Below are positions 21,681 to 33,000 of a stretch of DNA of 64,000 bases, piece by piece. The stretch is taken from contig JAMAHW010000012.1 in NCBI GenBank assembly GCA_023627715.1, positions 597,960-661,959 on the forward strand, read 5' to 3'. The DNA is from Periconia sp. R9002 (taxonomy: Eukaryota; Ascomycota; Dothideomycetes; Pleosporales; Periconiaceae). Within the stretch, counting starts at the first letter, position 1. The number at the start of each line of letters is the position of its first letter. Made by a program: the position numbers and the translations under genes. The notes below the pieces were generated by a model. That model was not told the origin of the DNA. It worked only from the letters and a program-made list of their open reading frames with translations, and made no database searches.

Positions 21681-23084
21681 ATGAACATTCCACCAACTAT
21701 CGATATGCCCATCCAAGAGAAGGACAAGGTCGGGAGGTCGACCACGACTGAGAAGGGCGCCGGCTCAGATCCCACAACCACCAAGCGCAAGAAGGTGAAG
21801 ATGCCTGCCTCTCCAGAGCATCAGTCTGATAAAGCTGACGCTGAGACGGAGGTGCAGGTGGACAGCATGAACATACTCCCTTCGGAGCCGGTGATTGGAC
21901 ATGCATCTACTTCATCTCAGCACCATGCAGGCACGCACGTAGATTGGGATATCAGAACTAGAGCGGATCATTCCGCCACCACCATCGAGTGCCAGTTATC
22001 GGATCGCTCCTTCTCTTCCGCGCTCGCGGCAGCGCAAGCAATTCTACAGAGATATGCACATTCTTCGCCTGACAGCAACGTGACCGGGGCAGCCAAGGAC
22101 GTATCCACCTCGCCAGGACATAGGACTCGGGACTACACGGGAACTATTTCAGACGAGGAAGCGAAAGAAATCTTGCGGCCTGTTCAATCGTACCTGGAGA
22201 AGCTAGGAAGTCCGCTCCCACCACAGGGTCTGCGCGTCAAGGTGAAGCTTCCGATGCAGATCATGAAGGAGAGACTGCTACCGATTGGAGAGTTCATCGT
22301 GTCATATCTGGAGTCGGTGACCCCGTTGATACGAGGTCGGGTTGAAATTCAGCTTTGGTAAGTTTGGCATACCTGTTTATCCCCGTGTGCGGTACTTCAT
22401 CATGGGATGTTACCACCCTGGATACAGTATACGCGAGCAGTTCATTACTGGTTTGCGATGACAAACAAAACTTTTATATGGAAGCAGACGAGACTGACAT
22501 GTTACCTTAGCCAATACATTGCAAACCATCACTGGCCCCCTTTCCCCCGCCCATCAAACGTCTCAACACACCTTTACATCATGGAAATCTACCGCAATGC
22601 CATCATGAAGCGCTCCCTACCCCCTCCAATAGTATCTTACCCACCTTGGGAGCTCGCCGTTATGGCTCAACGCGCCAACGTTGATCTTGACGCCCGAACG
22701 AGCTCGTTGCCCTCTTCGTTGGAGAACGGACCCCCAACCCCACGTGGCCATGGTGGCGGTGACACGTACAGCCGCATCCTCAGCAAAGTCTCCGATACCG
22801 TGTCTCAGGTCAAACGAATTTGTACGTCGCCGTTCAGCAAAAACCCCAACCCGCAACAGCAACATACCACCCACCCTGCCTACCACAACACCAGCAGTGC
22901 TCATGTCTCCACGCCCATACGCACAGCCCCATCCAACATAACAGCCACTCCTTTTACACATTCATCCACCTGCCAAATGGACCCCGGCATGCAGTCTGGT
23001 GGCCATGACACCCTCGCCAACACCAAACGGCAAACATCAGCACCTCAGAATCAAAGATCCTCACTGTTTCTCCCGGGCGGTTAG
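21681..23084 (+). CDS. Protein with CHD1 helical C-terminal (CHCT/DUF4208)-like domain
   Basis: Exons 21681-22357 and 22511-23084, 153-nt intron (GTAAGT...CTTAG with CTGAC branch). The splice reconstructs one domain: SDEEAKEILRPVQSYLEKLG ... RLLPIGEFIVSYLE on exon 1 and CQYIANHHWPPFPRP ... LYIMEIYRNAIMKRS on exon 2. This matches, in order, the helices of the C-terminal domain of CHD1 chromatin remodelers (RPVK.xL..L, L..IGdHI, LW.yVs...W, LxxLYk.A.KKR). There is no chromodomain or helicase, so it is a stand-alone CHCT protein, probably nuclear (TKRKKVKMP basic patch near the N-terminus). The rest is disordered Ser/Pro-rich. Translation stops at TAG 23082-23084, but the same frame stays open afterwards to 23534 with coding-like composition; see findings. 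Function unknown. Confidence 0.68.
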
Positions 23085-23534
23085 GACCGTCCCCAACGCA
23101 CACCTTGCGACGACAAGAAGAACAAGGAAGGCGGGAAAGGGAAGGATGTCGTGGGGACGGTGCGCAGGACGCTGTTTGGGAAGAAGAGGAAGGGGACGAT
23201 GGATCAATTTGGGGGTCTTCGTCGTCCTCTTCGCCATATTCTTCGTGATCCCTTTCTCGACAAGCACATGGGCAACACCAGTCCCGTCCGCAGGTCGACG
23301 AGGAGTCCTGTTGGAAGGAAGGTGGCGGCGACGAATAAGGCAGGGAGCGTTTTGGGCGGGTTGTTTAGTCGTTGGGGGAGGGGGAGGAAGGGGAGTGGGG
23401 GGAGGATGCTTCTTGAGTCTGATGAGGAGGGGAAGGGGGAGGGTTTTTCTCTTGATTCTTGGGAGTATTCGGGGTCTGATGATGTAGAGGGTGATCGTGG
23501 TGAGGGGAAGGACGACGAAGGGAAGGAGGTATGA
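23085..23534 (+). other. Open, coding-like extension after an in-frame stop
   Basis: In the same frame as the preceding gene, 149 codons are open after TAG 23082-23084, ending with TGA at 23532-23534. The predicted peptide is basic then acidic (VGTVRRTLFGKKRKG, RSPVGRKVAATNKAG, ESDEEGKG) with coherent codon use. It could be a further exon reached by an unidentified intron, the remnant after a premature stop, or chance. No strong donor/acceptor pair that removes the stop in frame was found. Confidence 0.4.
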
Positions 23535-24286
23535 TGATGGTCTTTGGTATTTCATTGGTGTTATTCGTGTCAGCGCGGTGGGGAGTTTGCATGGGAACTG
23601 ATAGGGTTTGACTAGGGCTTGGAATTTTTTTCATTCTTTCTCCCTTTTTTACTTTGTTTGTATATTGATTGTGCGGATTGATGGTTATGTGCATAATCAT
23701 GAGGTTTGACTTTGTGCGGTTTGGGGAATTTTGCGTTGGTTCGGTTTACTTTGGTATCTATGCACTTGTATGCTTTTTTTTTTCCCTGCCGACCTTCATT
23801 GAGCTTGTGATTGAGAGTGAACGACCAGGAGGTGGATCAGGTAAACAAGAATAAGTGAATTCCGTGTTGTTAATCTTTCTACTTACCCTATTAATCTCCT
23901 TTAACGCGGGTGTATGTGTAGAAATAAGCCCACACGCTCTCAATAACACTTACATACTACCACTTTCCACATACTAGCTCTTTTAAAGGTCTCTTCTTCT
24001 TCGCCCCCCACCCTAAAATTATAGATTTCTTAATAGTTATAGTAAGTACGATACTGGGGAAAATATTTCTATATAATATTTCTTACTTACTCTTTCTTTA
24101 ATTTTACTACTTATAAGAAAATTAGGATTTTTTTTTAATTGCTATATATACTATAGGTCCTTGTTAGTGGTTTTTGTGAGATGCGGGGAAAATTTTTAAC
24201 TTTGTGGAATTTGAAGGAAATCAATGAGAGGATTCTTTTTTTTTTTTTTTTTAACGTAAGTACATACGAATCTAGCGTGCATATGT

Positions 24287-24306
24287 GGGGGGGGGGGGGG
24301 GGGGGT
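24287..24306. repeat. Poly-G homopolymer (20 nt)
   Basis: Twenty consecutive G. Such runs are rare in genes and prone to length error and polymorphism; it lies in non-coding DNA. Confidence 0.9.
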
Positions 24307-24572
24307 TTATGGATTTTTATAAAGGTATTGCGGTGGTTTGGGATGTTTGGTTTTGGTTTGCTGGTGTTGTTGTTTTCGTTTGTAGGGGGGAAAAAAAAAA
24401 AAACCGGAAAACGCTAGGTAAAGTAAATTTACACACCTTTCTTTTCTTCTTCTTCTTCTTCTTCTCCTCTAATATGCAATGATGGATTCTTCTGTTTTTG
24501 TTTCAATTCGTTGGATAGGGGAAGAAATTCTTGTACGTAGTTCCGACACGATGATTTAAGGTTTTAGATGCG

Positions 24573-24618
24573 GTGTATATATATATGTATATATATATGT
24601 GTGTGTGTGTGTGTGTAT
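24573..24618. repeat. TA/TG dinucleotide microsatellite
   Basis: A compound tract: alternating TA with single TG interruptions, passing into a pure TG run of about 20 nt. Confidence 0.85.
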
Positions 24619-25482
24619 TGTGCATGTCACCTACATCTTGAATCCACCACGTTAAAAGTTGGTGTACTGGATTTACATACATACATATGCACAACTACTC
24701 CTCCTCTTTCGTCTTCTCGAAATTACGACTCATTCATTAGGCCCAACCAATTCTGTCAACCAACGCACACGAGAACAACAAGTCAAGTTATGAAAATAAA
24801 ACGCAAAAGGACCGAGTCATTTAAACCGGGTATACGATTCATTGATCCGCTATGTGCTCTGCCTCTCATTCACAGTCTCTCCTCGCTACTTTCTCAATTC
24901 CAATCCCATTCAATCTCTCCCAACAGGAAAAAAAGCAACCACACCAAACCCCACAAGCCCGACCTCCACAGAAAGGAAAAAGAAAAAAGGGCAGACACGA
25001 ACCACGCTCTCCTCCGCTGGACGTGCCGTGCTGCTGTGGTATCATATAAACATATATGCAGACAGGAAAAAGGTATAGTGAAAAAAGAAAAGAAAAACAA
25101 AGCTTGTACAAAGAAGATGGGAAAGCAAAGATTCCCGCAAATACGAGAGCGTCCGGCGATGCCAGCGATCCCGTTGGGAGGACAGAGAGCCCCGTAGAAG
25201 AAAAGAAAAAGAGAGCAGCCAGCCCTCAGTGTGTCGAAATCCTCCAAGTTCTCCTCCGCATCGAGCAGTAGGCCGTACCAAAAGAGGGTATACGTGTATG
25301 TGCGCATGTGTCGGCGTCGAGTAATCCATCGTCGTCTTCGTCGAATCGAATCGCAGAAGGGCGCCATGATGAAAACAAATGAAAGAGCAAAGTTCCCCAT
25401 TTTCCCCTGTCACCCCACACAGAGTCTCGCCATTAACCATCCATTACACCCATTACATCTTCTCATCCCTTGACTCTTTCCC

Positions 25483-26382
25483 TCATATTATCCCCTTGTT
25501 CTTCAACACCAACACGGCCGCGACGACTCCGGCAACGATGGCAATAAGCACCAGCCAGAAGCCCCAGCAGATGTACGTGCGCTGGCGCGCCTTGCGCTGC
25601 TGATTCTCGAGCCATGAGTTCCTGTTCGACGGGTCAGCCGAGACGGACGTCCAGAATTTGAAGCGCGACTGCGGGCGCCCTGAAAGACCGAGTGTAAGCT
25701 GCGAGTTGTTGCCATGGCGGGTGAATGGATTGGAGCGTGGACGGCCGCCACCGCCGAAGCTGCTTCTGGTGGCGGGTTTGGGGTGCGATTTCGGAGGTTT
25801 TGTGAGTCGCGTGTGCGTGGTGGAGGTGGAGGTGGAGGTGTGGTAGGAGGGTCTGGGGGAGACTGTGGGAAGGGTGGATTGGGGGAGCGGCGGTGGTGTG
25901 GTGGGATGTGGTTGGGGGTTTGCATGTGACGAATGGGATGAGTGACGTTGGGGATAGGGTTGAGGTTGGGGCAGGGGTGGAAGTGGAGGATCTGGGTAAG
26001 AATACGACAGAGGGCGTGAATGGGAGAAAGAACGCGGACGGGATTGGGAAGAATGCGAGCGCTCATGCGATGAGGGCGATGCGGTAGAGGCAGCTCCGGC
26101 GGTTACGGGGCGTGCTGGCGTCGTCTCCGAGAAGGTGCCCGAGTATCGCACTTGCGGGTGTAGGGCGAACTTGGGAGCGGAGGACGATAGAATGTGGGTT
26201 GGCGAAGTCGGTGTGGGCATGGGCGACAGGGACACCATGGTGATATTGTCGTCGGAGAGGGAAATGGTGGTTACATACGTATGCTTCACGCCTGCCTGGT
26301 TGGCTTCCTCCCTGGCCAAGTCGTCTTGGTGAACTGCTGTGCTGAAGCGTTTCCAGAAATTGGGGTCGCGGATCGTGGCCAT
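25483..26382 (-). CDS. Tail-anchored Pro/Ser-rich membrane protein, unknown function
   Basis: Single exon, 299 residues. It opens with MATIRDPNFWKRFSTAVHQDD, a compact amphipathic segment that looks conserved. The middle (residues 50-235) is disordered, with His, Ser and Pro runs and Arg-Ser dipeptides, including a PPLPPLPQPQPYP stretch. Near the C-terminus a conserved-looking segment (FKFWTSVSADPSNRNSWLENQQRKARQR) leads straight into a single transmembrane helix, YICWGFWLVLIAIVAGVVAA, ending four residues after Lys-Asn-Lys. This is the layout of a tail-anchored protein facing the cytosol. The basic residues before the helix support that topology. No family recognised. The start at 26382 has good context and no competing upstream Met in frame. 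Confidence 0.72.
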   Translation of the reverse strand: MATIRDPNFWKRFSTAVHQDDLAREEANQAGVKHTYVTTISLSDDNITMVSLSPMPTPTSPTHILSSSAPKFALHPQVRYSGTFSETTPARPVTAGAASTASPSSHERSHSSQSRPRSFSHSRPLSYSYPDPPLPPLPQPQPYPQRHSSHSSHANPQPHPTTPPPLPQSTLPTVSPRPSYHTSTSTSTTHTRLTKPPKSHPKPATRSSFGGGGRPRSNPFTRHGNNSQLTLGLSGRPQSRFKFWTSVSADPSNRNSWLENQQRKARQRTYICWGFWLVLIAIVAGVVAAVLVLKNKGII

Positions 26383-28785
26383 CAGGTGGCTGGACGATAG
26401 GAAGGGTTGGTAGCGTAGAGGAGGTCAAGGGCAGAGGCGGCCGTCGATATGGAGAGGGACGATGAAGGCAATATGGATGAAGGCGAAGTTGCAGGAATGT
26501 ATAAGTAGGAGGTGAAGAGGCGTCCAGCAGCGAGGCGAGAAGGGAAGTTTCGAGTGGGTATGTTGTTTGGTGACGAAACAAACAAAGGTGAGGCAATGGG
26601 GCAGGCGCGGTTTGGTTGTTAGGAAGGCGCGACGGGTTGGACCGTTTGGTTTGTTTGTGTTTGATTTGAGGCGGGGCTGCTAGCTAAGTCGAGGCGGTTT
26701 CAAGGATATTGGTAGTACACAACGTGCGTGCCCGTCCGTGTCACCGTCCGTCAACGACGATAATCCAAGCAGCCAGCTGGCACTGCGCGGTGGAGAAGAG
26801 AGGAAGCCTGAGGTTTCACCAAAGAGCCGCAAGTCGGAGGAAGCAGACGGAGTGTCATGTGTCGTCAAATAGTCGGATGTCTCTGATCATGTATGCATGC
26901 AGCCAGCCAGTCTCGGAGAAATAAAAAACCACAATTAGGGAAAATCAACCTTCTCGAATTTCGATTGGATGGTGGTTTGAATAAAGAGTTGGGCGTGTAG
27001 AACAGATAGATGGTGTTCCGTTTCAAATCCGGGAGGGCAATATCAAACGCTGTACCAGGCTTCTGGCTTGGTGGGAGATTGCTGACACTGGGGTAAAAAA
27101 GATTGCATGCACTAGGAAGACGCGGATTTTGGCAACGACTTTCTTGGGCTGGCAGGCAGGCGAGGCAGGAAACAAAACAATAACAAATATTGATGATGAC
27201 GATGATAAACAAAAAAAGGAGATTGCGCGGCACTTCAAGGCGCGGACCGTGTTGGTGTCTTCTGTAAGGAATCGCAGATTCAAATGGAGAGAGGGAGTGG
27301 ACCGGTGGGCGAATCTATCTCCACGACCAGAGCGGTATCGTGTCTTGTCGGCCCAGCGCGGCAAGGCAAAAAAGCAAGGCAGGATGAGGTGGAAGAGAAG
27401 GGCATGGAGAAGGAGAAGAGGAAGAGATGACTACCGGTAGACTATGTTTTAAGAAGCAGACCGACATGAGGCACGAGGACCAAAGCACGGATTATGGGGG
27501 GAGGGAAAGCCCATGTAAAGCGTCGTCTCAACCAGCACCAGCTCCCACTACGGCTACCATGATCGTATTCTGGAATCTGGCCTGGGCGCGCGGCGGCGGC
27601 GGCGGGCGGGACATTGGACGCAAGACCTTTCTTTTTCTTTCCTTGACCGGCAGGCAGGGTTACAGGGAGAGAGAGTGGGAGTTGGGATTTAGGTAACCCA
27701 GTCGCCCACGTCTCGCAAACGGCAAAGACAAGCAAAAAGGCGGCCCATGCCATCCTACACTCATCGCGTGTTGCGCCAATGGCGGCGGGACATGGCGCCA
27801 GAGATGCTGGGGGATGGCGGTATGGCGCTGGTGGTGGAGAAGGCGGCAACGTGTGGGCTCTGTGCTTTTATCGCCGAAATTGCACGAGGACCGTTTGAGC
27901 AGGGGGGGATGGGTTGGCCTTACTCCTTGACGTGGACTTTTGACGGTTGACCATGAAGCTTTGGAGTAATAACGAGCGTGTTATAACGTCAAGACGGGAG
28001 AAGGTGGATTGGGTGCTGCACGATGAGGGCGATTTGGCACATCGCCATCGCATAAAACAGATGCATAATTGAGATTCCGTGTGGGGTACAGATGGCACAC
28101 GAGTAATGCAAGCTATACCGTACTGTGCAAGGCTCGTAGACGTCTAGTCAAACGAGTGATGGAAGATGGATGAGGTGAGTGAGGGTTGGGCGAATGGATG
28201 GCGAGTGAGATGAGACGAGATGAGGTGGAGGAGAGGGCTGTTGGTTCCTCTTGTCATTGTCGCACCTCTTCGCTCGTTAGCCGTCACCGCCTGTTAGTCA
28301 GTCTAGTCAGCCCCCATCGAGATTGCATCGCGGCTCACCCACCACGTTGAACGGGCCAAGCCGCACATGGAGATATACCTACAGCATCAATTGCAGCTTC
28401 AGCTTCACAACGGCCATCTAGATAGCCGCCGCATGTTCACGCATGGCTCGATAAGAATGGATGTCGTGGATTGGACGATTACCTACTTAGGTATGTACCA
28501 TCCAAGTAGGTAGATAGTCAACCAGCTAATCATCATCCGCCACAAACCCACCTGCACCATCAAACCAGCGGTGGACAATCAGTACATCCAACTACCTCCA
28601 ACTACCTACCTTTCATCCCTCCGCACCCCGCCGTACCTATCCTCCCTCAAGCTCCCACAACCCCCATCAACCCATCTATCCCCTACAAACCCCCGGCTAT
28701 ATTCATCAAAATCCCCCATCCACCTGCAAACAATTCTTCCGCCCGCTTCCCCCCCCCCCCCTGCTGCACAAGCCACATTTCCCAG
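26383..28785. other. Intergenic region between divergent genes
   Basis: About 2.4 kb that must contain two promoters. Short frames on both strands lack domains and splice continuity. Around 28,480-28,515 are TACCTACTTAGGTA and AAGTAGGTAG words. A C13 run (28749-28761) lies just upstream of the DUF3605 start codon. Confidence 0.5.
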
Positions 28786-30066
28786 ATGCCACACGAAGAA
28801 CCCCTCCCCTTCTGGCTCGTCAACGTCCCGCGCGACCAATGGCCCGCCGAGTGTCCAGACTACCTCCGCGACCTCAGCGACAAGGACCGCCGCATCATCG
28901 GCACCCCGGACGCCGAGTATCGGCTTTTGGAGTGGGACGAGGTCAAGGAGTTGATCCGTGAGTATTTTCTCTCATTATAATTTTCTTGTAATTGTTAGAT
29001 TTTTTGTGAGTGTGTAAATGTAGTTGGAACTTGATGTATGTCTTTGTATATGGAGGTACACCGGTTACTTTAACACCACACCATGTGCTTAAACGACCAT
29101 GATACCTCAGGAACCACCCAATTCGACAAATTCCACCGCATGCCGTCGGACCTGCGCAAGTACCGCGCCTTCACCCACCGCCTGATCAAGGAGCATGGCA
29201 GCATCATGAATTACATGGTGCGCGAGCGGTTGAAGTGGACTTCGTTGACACCGAAGGGTGGGCCGTTTGAATTCGAAGGTACGTTACGCATTTCTGTCTA
29301 CTTTTTTTCGTTTGTTTGAGGGAGTGAGTGGAGTTGGTGAGAGGCGATGACATGAGACCACGACCAAACAAAAAGAATCAAGAACGAGAAATGAAGGAAG
29401 GAAGGAAAGGAAGGAGAAAAAAAAAAGCTTGGATGGGATGGGATGGGTTGGGATGTGGTGAATGCTTGCTTGCCTCGTTCGTATCTTGAAACGAAAGCAA
29501 CGCACGAACCCTCCCTGCACCTCTACTCCACCTTCCCTTCCCCTCTCTCCATATAATGAGTTCTCCACACCGGTCCTCAATCCGACACCACCCCCCTCCA
29601 CCTTCCTCTAAACCCTTCCTGAAAATACACATACCTACCCCCCCTCTCCCCTCTCCCCTCTCCCCTCTCCCTCTCCCTCTCCCAATCACCCCCAGCCGAG
29701 GACGTTCCTCCATTCATTTCATACCTACATTGATTACCGCAAGGAATCAATACCTTCACACTCTTCCCACACTAACCCCTCTCTAACCACCCCCAAAAAA
29801 CAGAAGACCTCCTCATCCTCCCAAACGACTACCCCTACGCCATCTCCCCCTCCATCTCGCATTACGTCGTGTGGACCAAATTCGCCCTCCCCGACGACCC
29901 CGTGACCGGCCTGTGCACGGCTGAGTCGTACGCACAAATCGACGAATTCGTGAGGAAGAGGTTCGAGGGTGAAGGGAAGGAGGTGCTCTGGTTCAAGAAT
30001 TGGAGCAGCTTGAAGAGCGTGCATGCGATTGAGCATTTTCATGTCATGGTTTGGCGGGGGGACTAG
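28786..30066 (+). CDS. DUF3605 protein (N-acetylglucosamine-induced protein 1-like)
   Basis: Exons 28786-28957, 29111-29278, 29804-30066; introns 153 and 525 nt; 200 residues. Family landmarks are in order: [19 protein letters not shown], then [69 protein letters not shown], and near the end [20 protein letters not shown]. These define PF12239 (DUF3605), typified by N-acetylglucosamine-induced protein 1 of Candida. The biochemical role is unknown; expression in yeast responds to GlcNAc. Both splices fall in phase 1 and restore the motifs. The second intron is unusually long for this genome and carries pyrimidine tandem repeats. Confidence 0.88.
29641..29683. repeat. Pyrimidine tandem repeat within intron 2 of the DUF3605 gene
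   Basis: About six units of CCCCTCT/CCCTCT in a row, on a strand almost free of purines. It sits 120 nt upstream of the acceptor at 29803. Confidence 0.8.
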
Positions 30067-30653
30067 GATGGGGGAGAGGGAAGGGAGAAGGGGGAAGGGG
30101 TTAGATGGATAGATGGATGGGTAGATAGATGGATTTCGGGAGTCAAGGGTAGATTTTATATAATATGATTCTTTTTTCTTCTTCTTCTTTCTTATTGTTT
30201 TGAAAACATGGTTCTGTCTCGTCAACTGTATACTTGGGTATGTTTTGGAAGGGGAAGGAAATGGTGTTTTTTTGTGATGTTGCGGGGGTTTCTTTTGTTT
30301 GCGGTGGGGAGGGGGAGTGTTTGGGTTAGCTCGTGAGAGATTTTGAGATTTTGAAAATGATATTACATGGATGGATGGATGGAATTGCGTCTAGAGGCGG
30401 GTCTGATTGATGGGTTGACGGGGAACCGAAAAAAAAGGGGGAAGACGAGAAGAAGATGAGAAGAGGAAAGGGTACTACTACGTGTAACAGGATCGAAAGT
30501 CATCCAACCACGCCCAACATTGGGAAAAGAAAAACAAAGGACGAGGGAGGGTAAGAGAAAAGAAAAAAAGGGCATTAAAGGTCATAAACAAGCCGAAAAA
30601 AGGGGGAAACGGGAGAAGAACAAGAGGAAGTAGCACCCACAACAGCAAAGAAA
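30067..30653. other. Convergent intergenic region
   Basis: The 3' flanks of the DUF3605 gene and the minus-strand regulator, with ATGG/GATG and A/G-rich tracts. No gene seen. Confidence 0.5.
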
Positions 30654-33000
30654 CTAATCGAGAGAAACATCTTCCATATCGTCGAGCAACTCCTGGAACT
30701 GCACCTCCCAAGCGTCAAGACTCCCTTCCCCATTTCTCGCCGGCATCAAAGGCGCAACCATGTAATGCATCAGCCCCTCTCTGGTAGACCTCACGCCCTC
30801 CAAACACCGCGCAGCATACGCCGGCACGCTCACTCTGCCCCTCCGAATCGCCCCCCGAATCGTCGACAAGCAATCCGCCGCCAGCGGCAGCATAGGCATC
30901 ATCTCCCGCAGACACTGTCCGGCCCGCATCAACGTCTCGACCTCTGCGGATCCGTACTCGAGGTCTTGCAGCACGATAAGGCCTGCTGCTGAAAGGATGT
31001 GCATGAGCCAGTACGCGGAGCCGAGGATGGCGAAGGTGCGGTATGTCCATACGGCCGTCATCATGCGGCTGGCGTGCGAGCAGCACCGTGCGCGTGGGTC
31101 GAAGGGGCCAAAGTCTTGTCGGGACATTTGGCCAAAGGGGCGGAGGGTTATGGTAAGGAGGAGTTCGGCGTAGATGCTGGGACGGGACGCGTGAGCATGA
31201 ATATTTTTTGTGGGGGGGGGGGGGGGGGGGGGTTGGACGGGGGGGATTTAATTAATAAGGAAAAAAAATGGAAACACGGAAACCACCAACCGGAAACGTC
31301 CGGGGAGGGTGTACTTCCAGTTGATGATCGTTTCGTAGAGGCGCAAGGCTTGTTCGGGGTCCTCGACCGCGGGGCGCGCGTACTCGTTTGGGTGGACGAA
31401 GTCGAGGACCATCTCGGCGATCTCGGCGAGGGCGGCTTCAGCAGTCCTGACCTCTATCTTCAAGGCGGGCTGCGTTCTGAAGTCCATCGGGTACGGGAAC
31501 CACCAGTGACTAGTGGTCTCTGGCTTTGATATGGGATGGTCCGGTTCAAGCCAAGTTTGGTCGAAGACGGGTTTTCTGACGCGTTTCCGGAAACCAAGCG
31601 CGTGCGAGGGCCGCCTATTACCAGTGAGACCCTGCTTTGGGTATGTTATTAGAACTTACCATTCTGTAAGATAGAAGCCCCACGTGGACCATGAGATGGC
31701 GTGTCTCTCACGCTCGAGGCGAGCTCGGTCAACTGCATCATTTGGTGGCTCCAGCAGGGCGGCGTGATTTATGGTTTCATATACCTTGAAAGCTTGGAGA
31801 AGATACTGAACCGCTTTCTGAGGCTGTCCGAGGTTTCCTTCCCAGCAAAACATTGCGAAAAGACCTTGGAACAACGTAATGCTTGGGGTACTGGATTCCT
31901 TTGGCAGCAGGGCTTCGGCTTCCTCTGCAAAGCGTCTCCCTCTGGTGGTGGAGTCTTGAGGCACTGAGTAGGTTTCGGACTCGGTGGAGTATAGCTGGTC
32001 ATGTCAGCACTGCGGTCGCTTCTGTCAACTAGCAACTTACGCAGCTGACCGCAAGCAGTGCGTTGACGAGAAAAGGGGAGCAGAAGCGCCGCTTCTGAGG
32101 ATCATCAGCGTGGGGATCCATAGAGGCAAGGTCTTCTTCAAAAATGGGCCGATACATGAGACATTCGACAGTGCTCTCCCAAGTCCAGAACAGAGCAAAG
32201 AGATGATTCATGAGTGAATTGCTTAGGGGCACCGTCGTCCACCGTGCTATATCAAAAGAAGGCGCTGGCATTTTGACGAATATGTTCTTGTCTATGTACT
32301 TATCCCGAGCGTACGAATATCCCGCCGAAAACGTGAAGTCGGCATCCTCCATCCTGGTTTGGTCAACGATGTCGAGAAAAGAGAGAGGAGCGTAGACGGG
32401 GAACCTCACGGAGATGTCAACCGCCTATTGGCAGATGGCAGGGTGGTTGCACCACACGACGAGCCCGAGGTGCTTCGGACGTGACGAGATTCGACCGAGG
32501 CTTGAGGTAGTAGCAGTTGTGCTTCGCGTAGCCATTCGACGGCATCTTGAATATTGGCCGCGTTTCTGAGCCTCTGTAGGACGGCTGCGGAATCTTCTTC
32601 TCTTCCTTGACGCAATACATCGATCATGGATTGAAGATTCTGAGATACTCTCTTGTGATTTTCGAGCTCTTGCATAGCCGCTTGACGGGCGTTCAAGGCT
32701 GGATATTCGCACGGCTGATGAGCCTCGGCGCACTGCCCGCATTCCGGTCGTTTATTGTCGCACTGGTGATGGTGAGCATGGTCTCCCAATTCTCTCCGAG
32801 ACAGAGGGCGAAATACTCTTGTTTTACGGGCTCTGCACCCTGAAGCTGGATGTGAGCATGGTCAGGAAATTCGCAATGGTAGATGACTCACTGTTGCAGG
32901 CAATACCACCGCGGGAGCGCCTATGCTTGGTCACTGGGGGGATTTTCCTGTAGCCTGTGGGCTTGGGGAGGATAGGAGGCAGTCTGGAGGGCTCAGACAT
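30654..33000 (-). CDS. Zn2Cys6 transcription factor with fungal TF middle domain
   Basis: Seven exons inferred: 33000-32892, 32839-32817, 32762-32481, 32424-32041, 31994-31660, 31614-31291, 31176-30654; 659 residues. The binuclear cluster is split over three exons: GGIACN, RCRARKTR and CDNKRPECGQC ... HQPCEYP, together CX2CX6CX6CX2CX6C-like. The 54-nt second intron is a multiple of three and open, so an unspliced reading would displace the third Cys and destroy the motif. A coiled linker follows (ELENHKRVSQNLQSMIDVL), then the fungal-specific TF domain: RFPVYAPLSFLD, LSNSLMNHLFALFWTWES, FCSPFLVNALLAVSC, LFAMFCWEGNLGQPQKAVQYL, ISWSTWGFYLTEW. The exon 3/4 boundary (donor GTCCGA, acceptor CAATAG) is the least certain. 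Nuclear DNA-binding regulator; target unknown. It is divergent from HMG-CoA reductase, 1.6 kb away. Confidence 0.8.
31212..31232. repeat. Poly-G run (poly-C in the regulator transcript), intronic
   Basis: Twenty-one G on the plus strand within intron 31290-31177 of the Zn2Cys6 gene. Confidence 0.9.

Larger units (their letters stand above)
23535..25482. other. Intergenic region, repeat- and homopolymer-rich
   Basis: About 1.9 kb between convergent genes. It holds a TA-rich patch (about 23,990-24,180), T17 at 24236-24252, G20 at 24287-24306, an A-run near 24,390, a CTT tract near 24,440, and a TA/TG dinucleotide microsatellite at 24573-24618. No coding signal could be supported. Confidence 0.5.
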
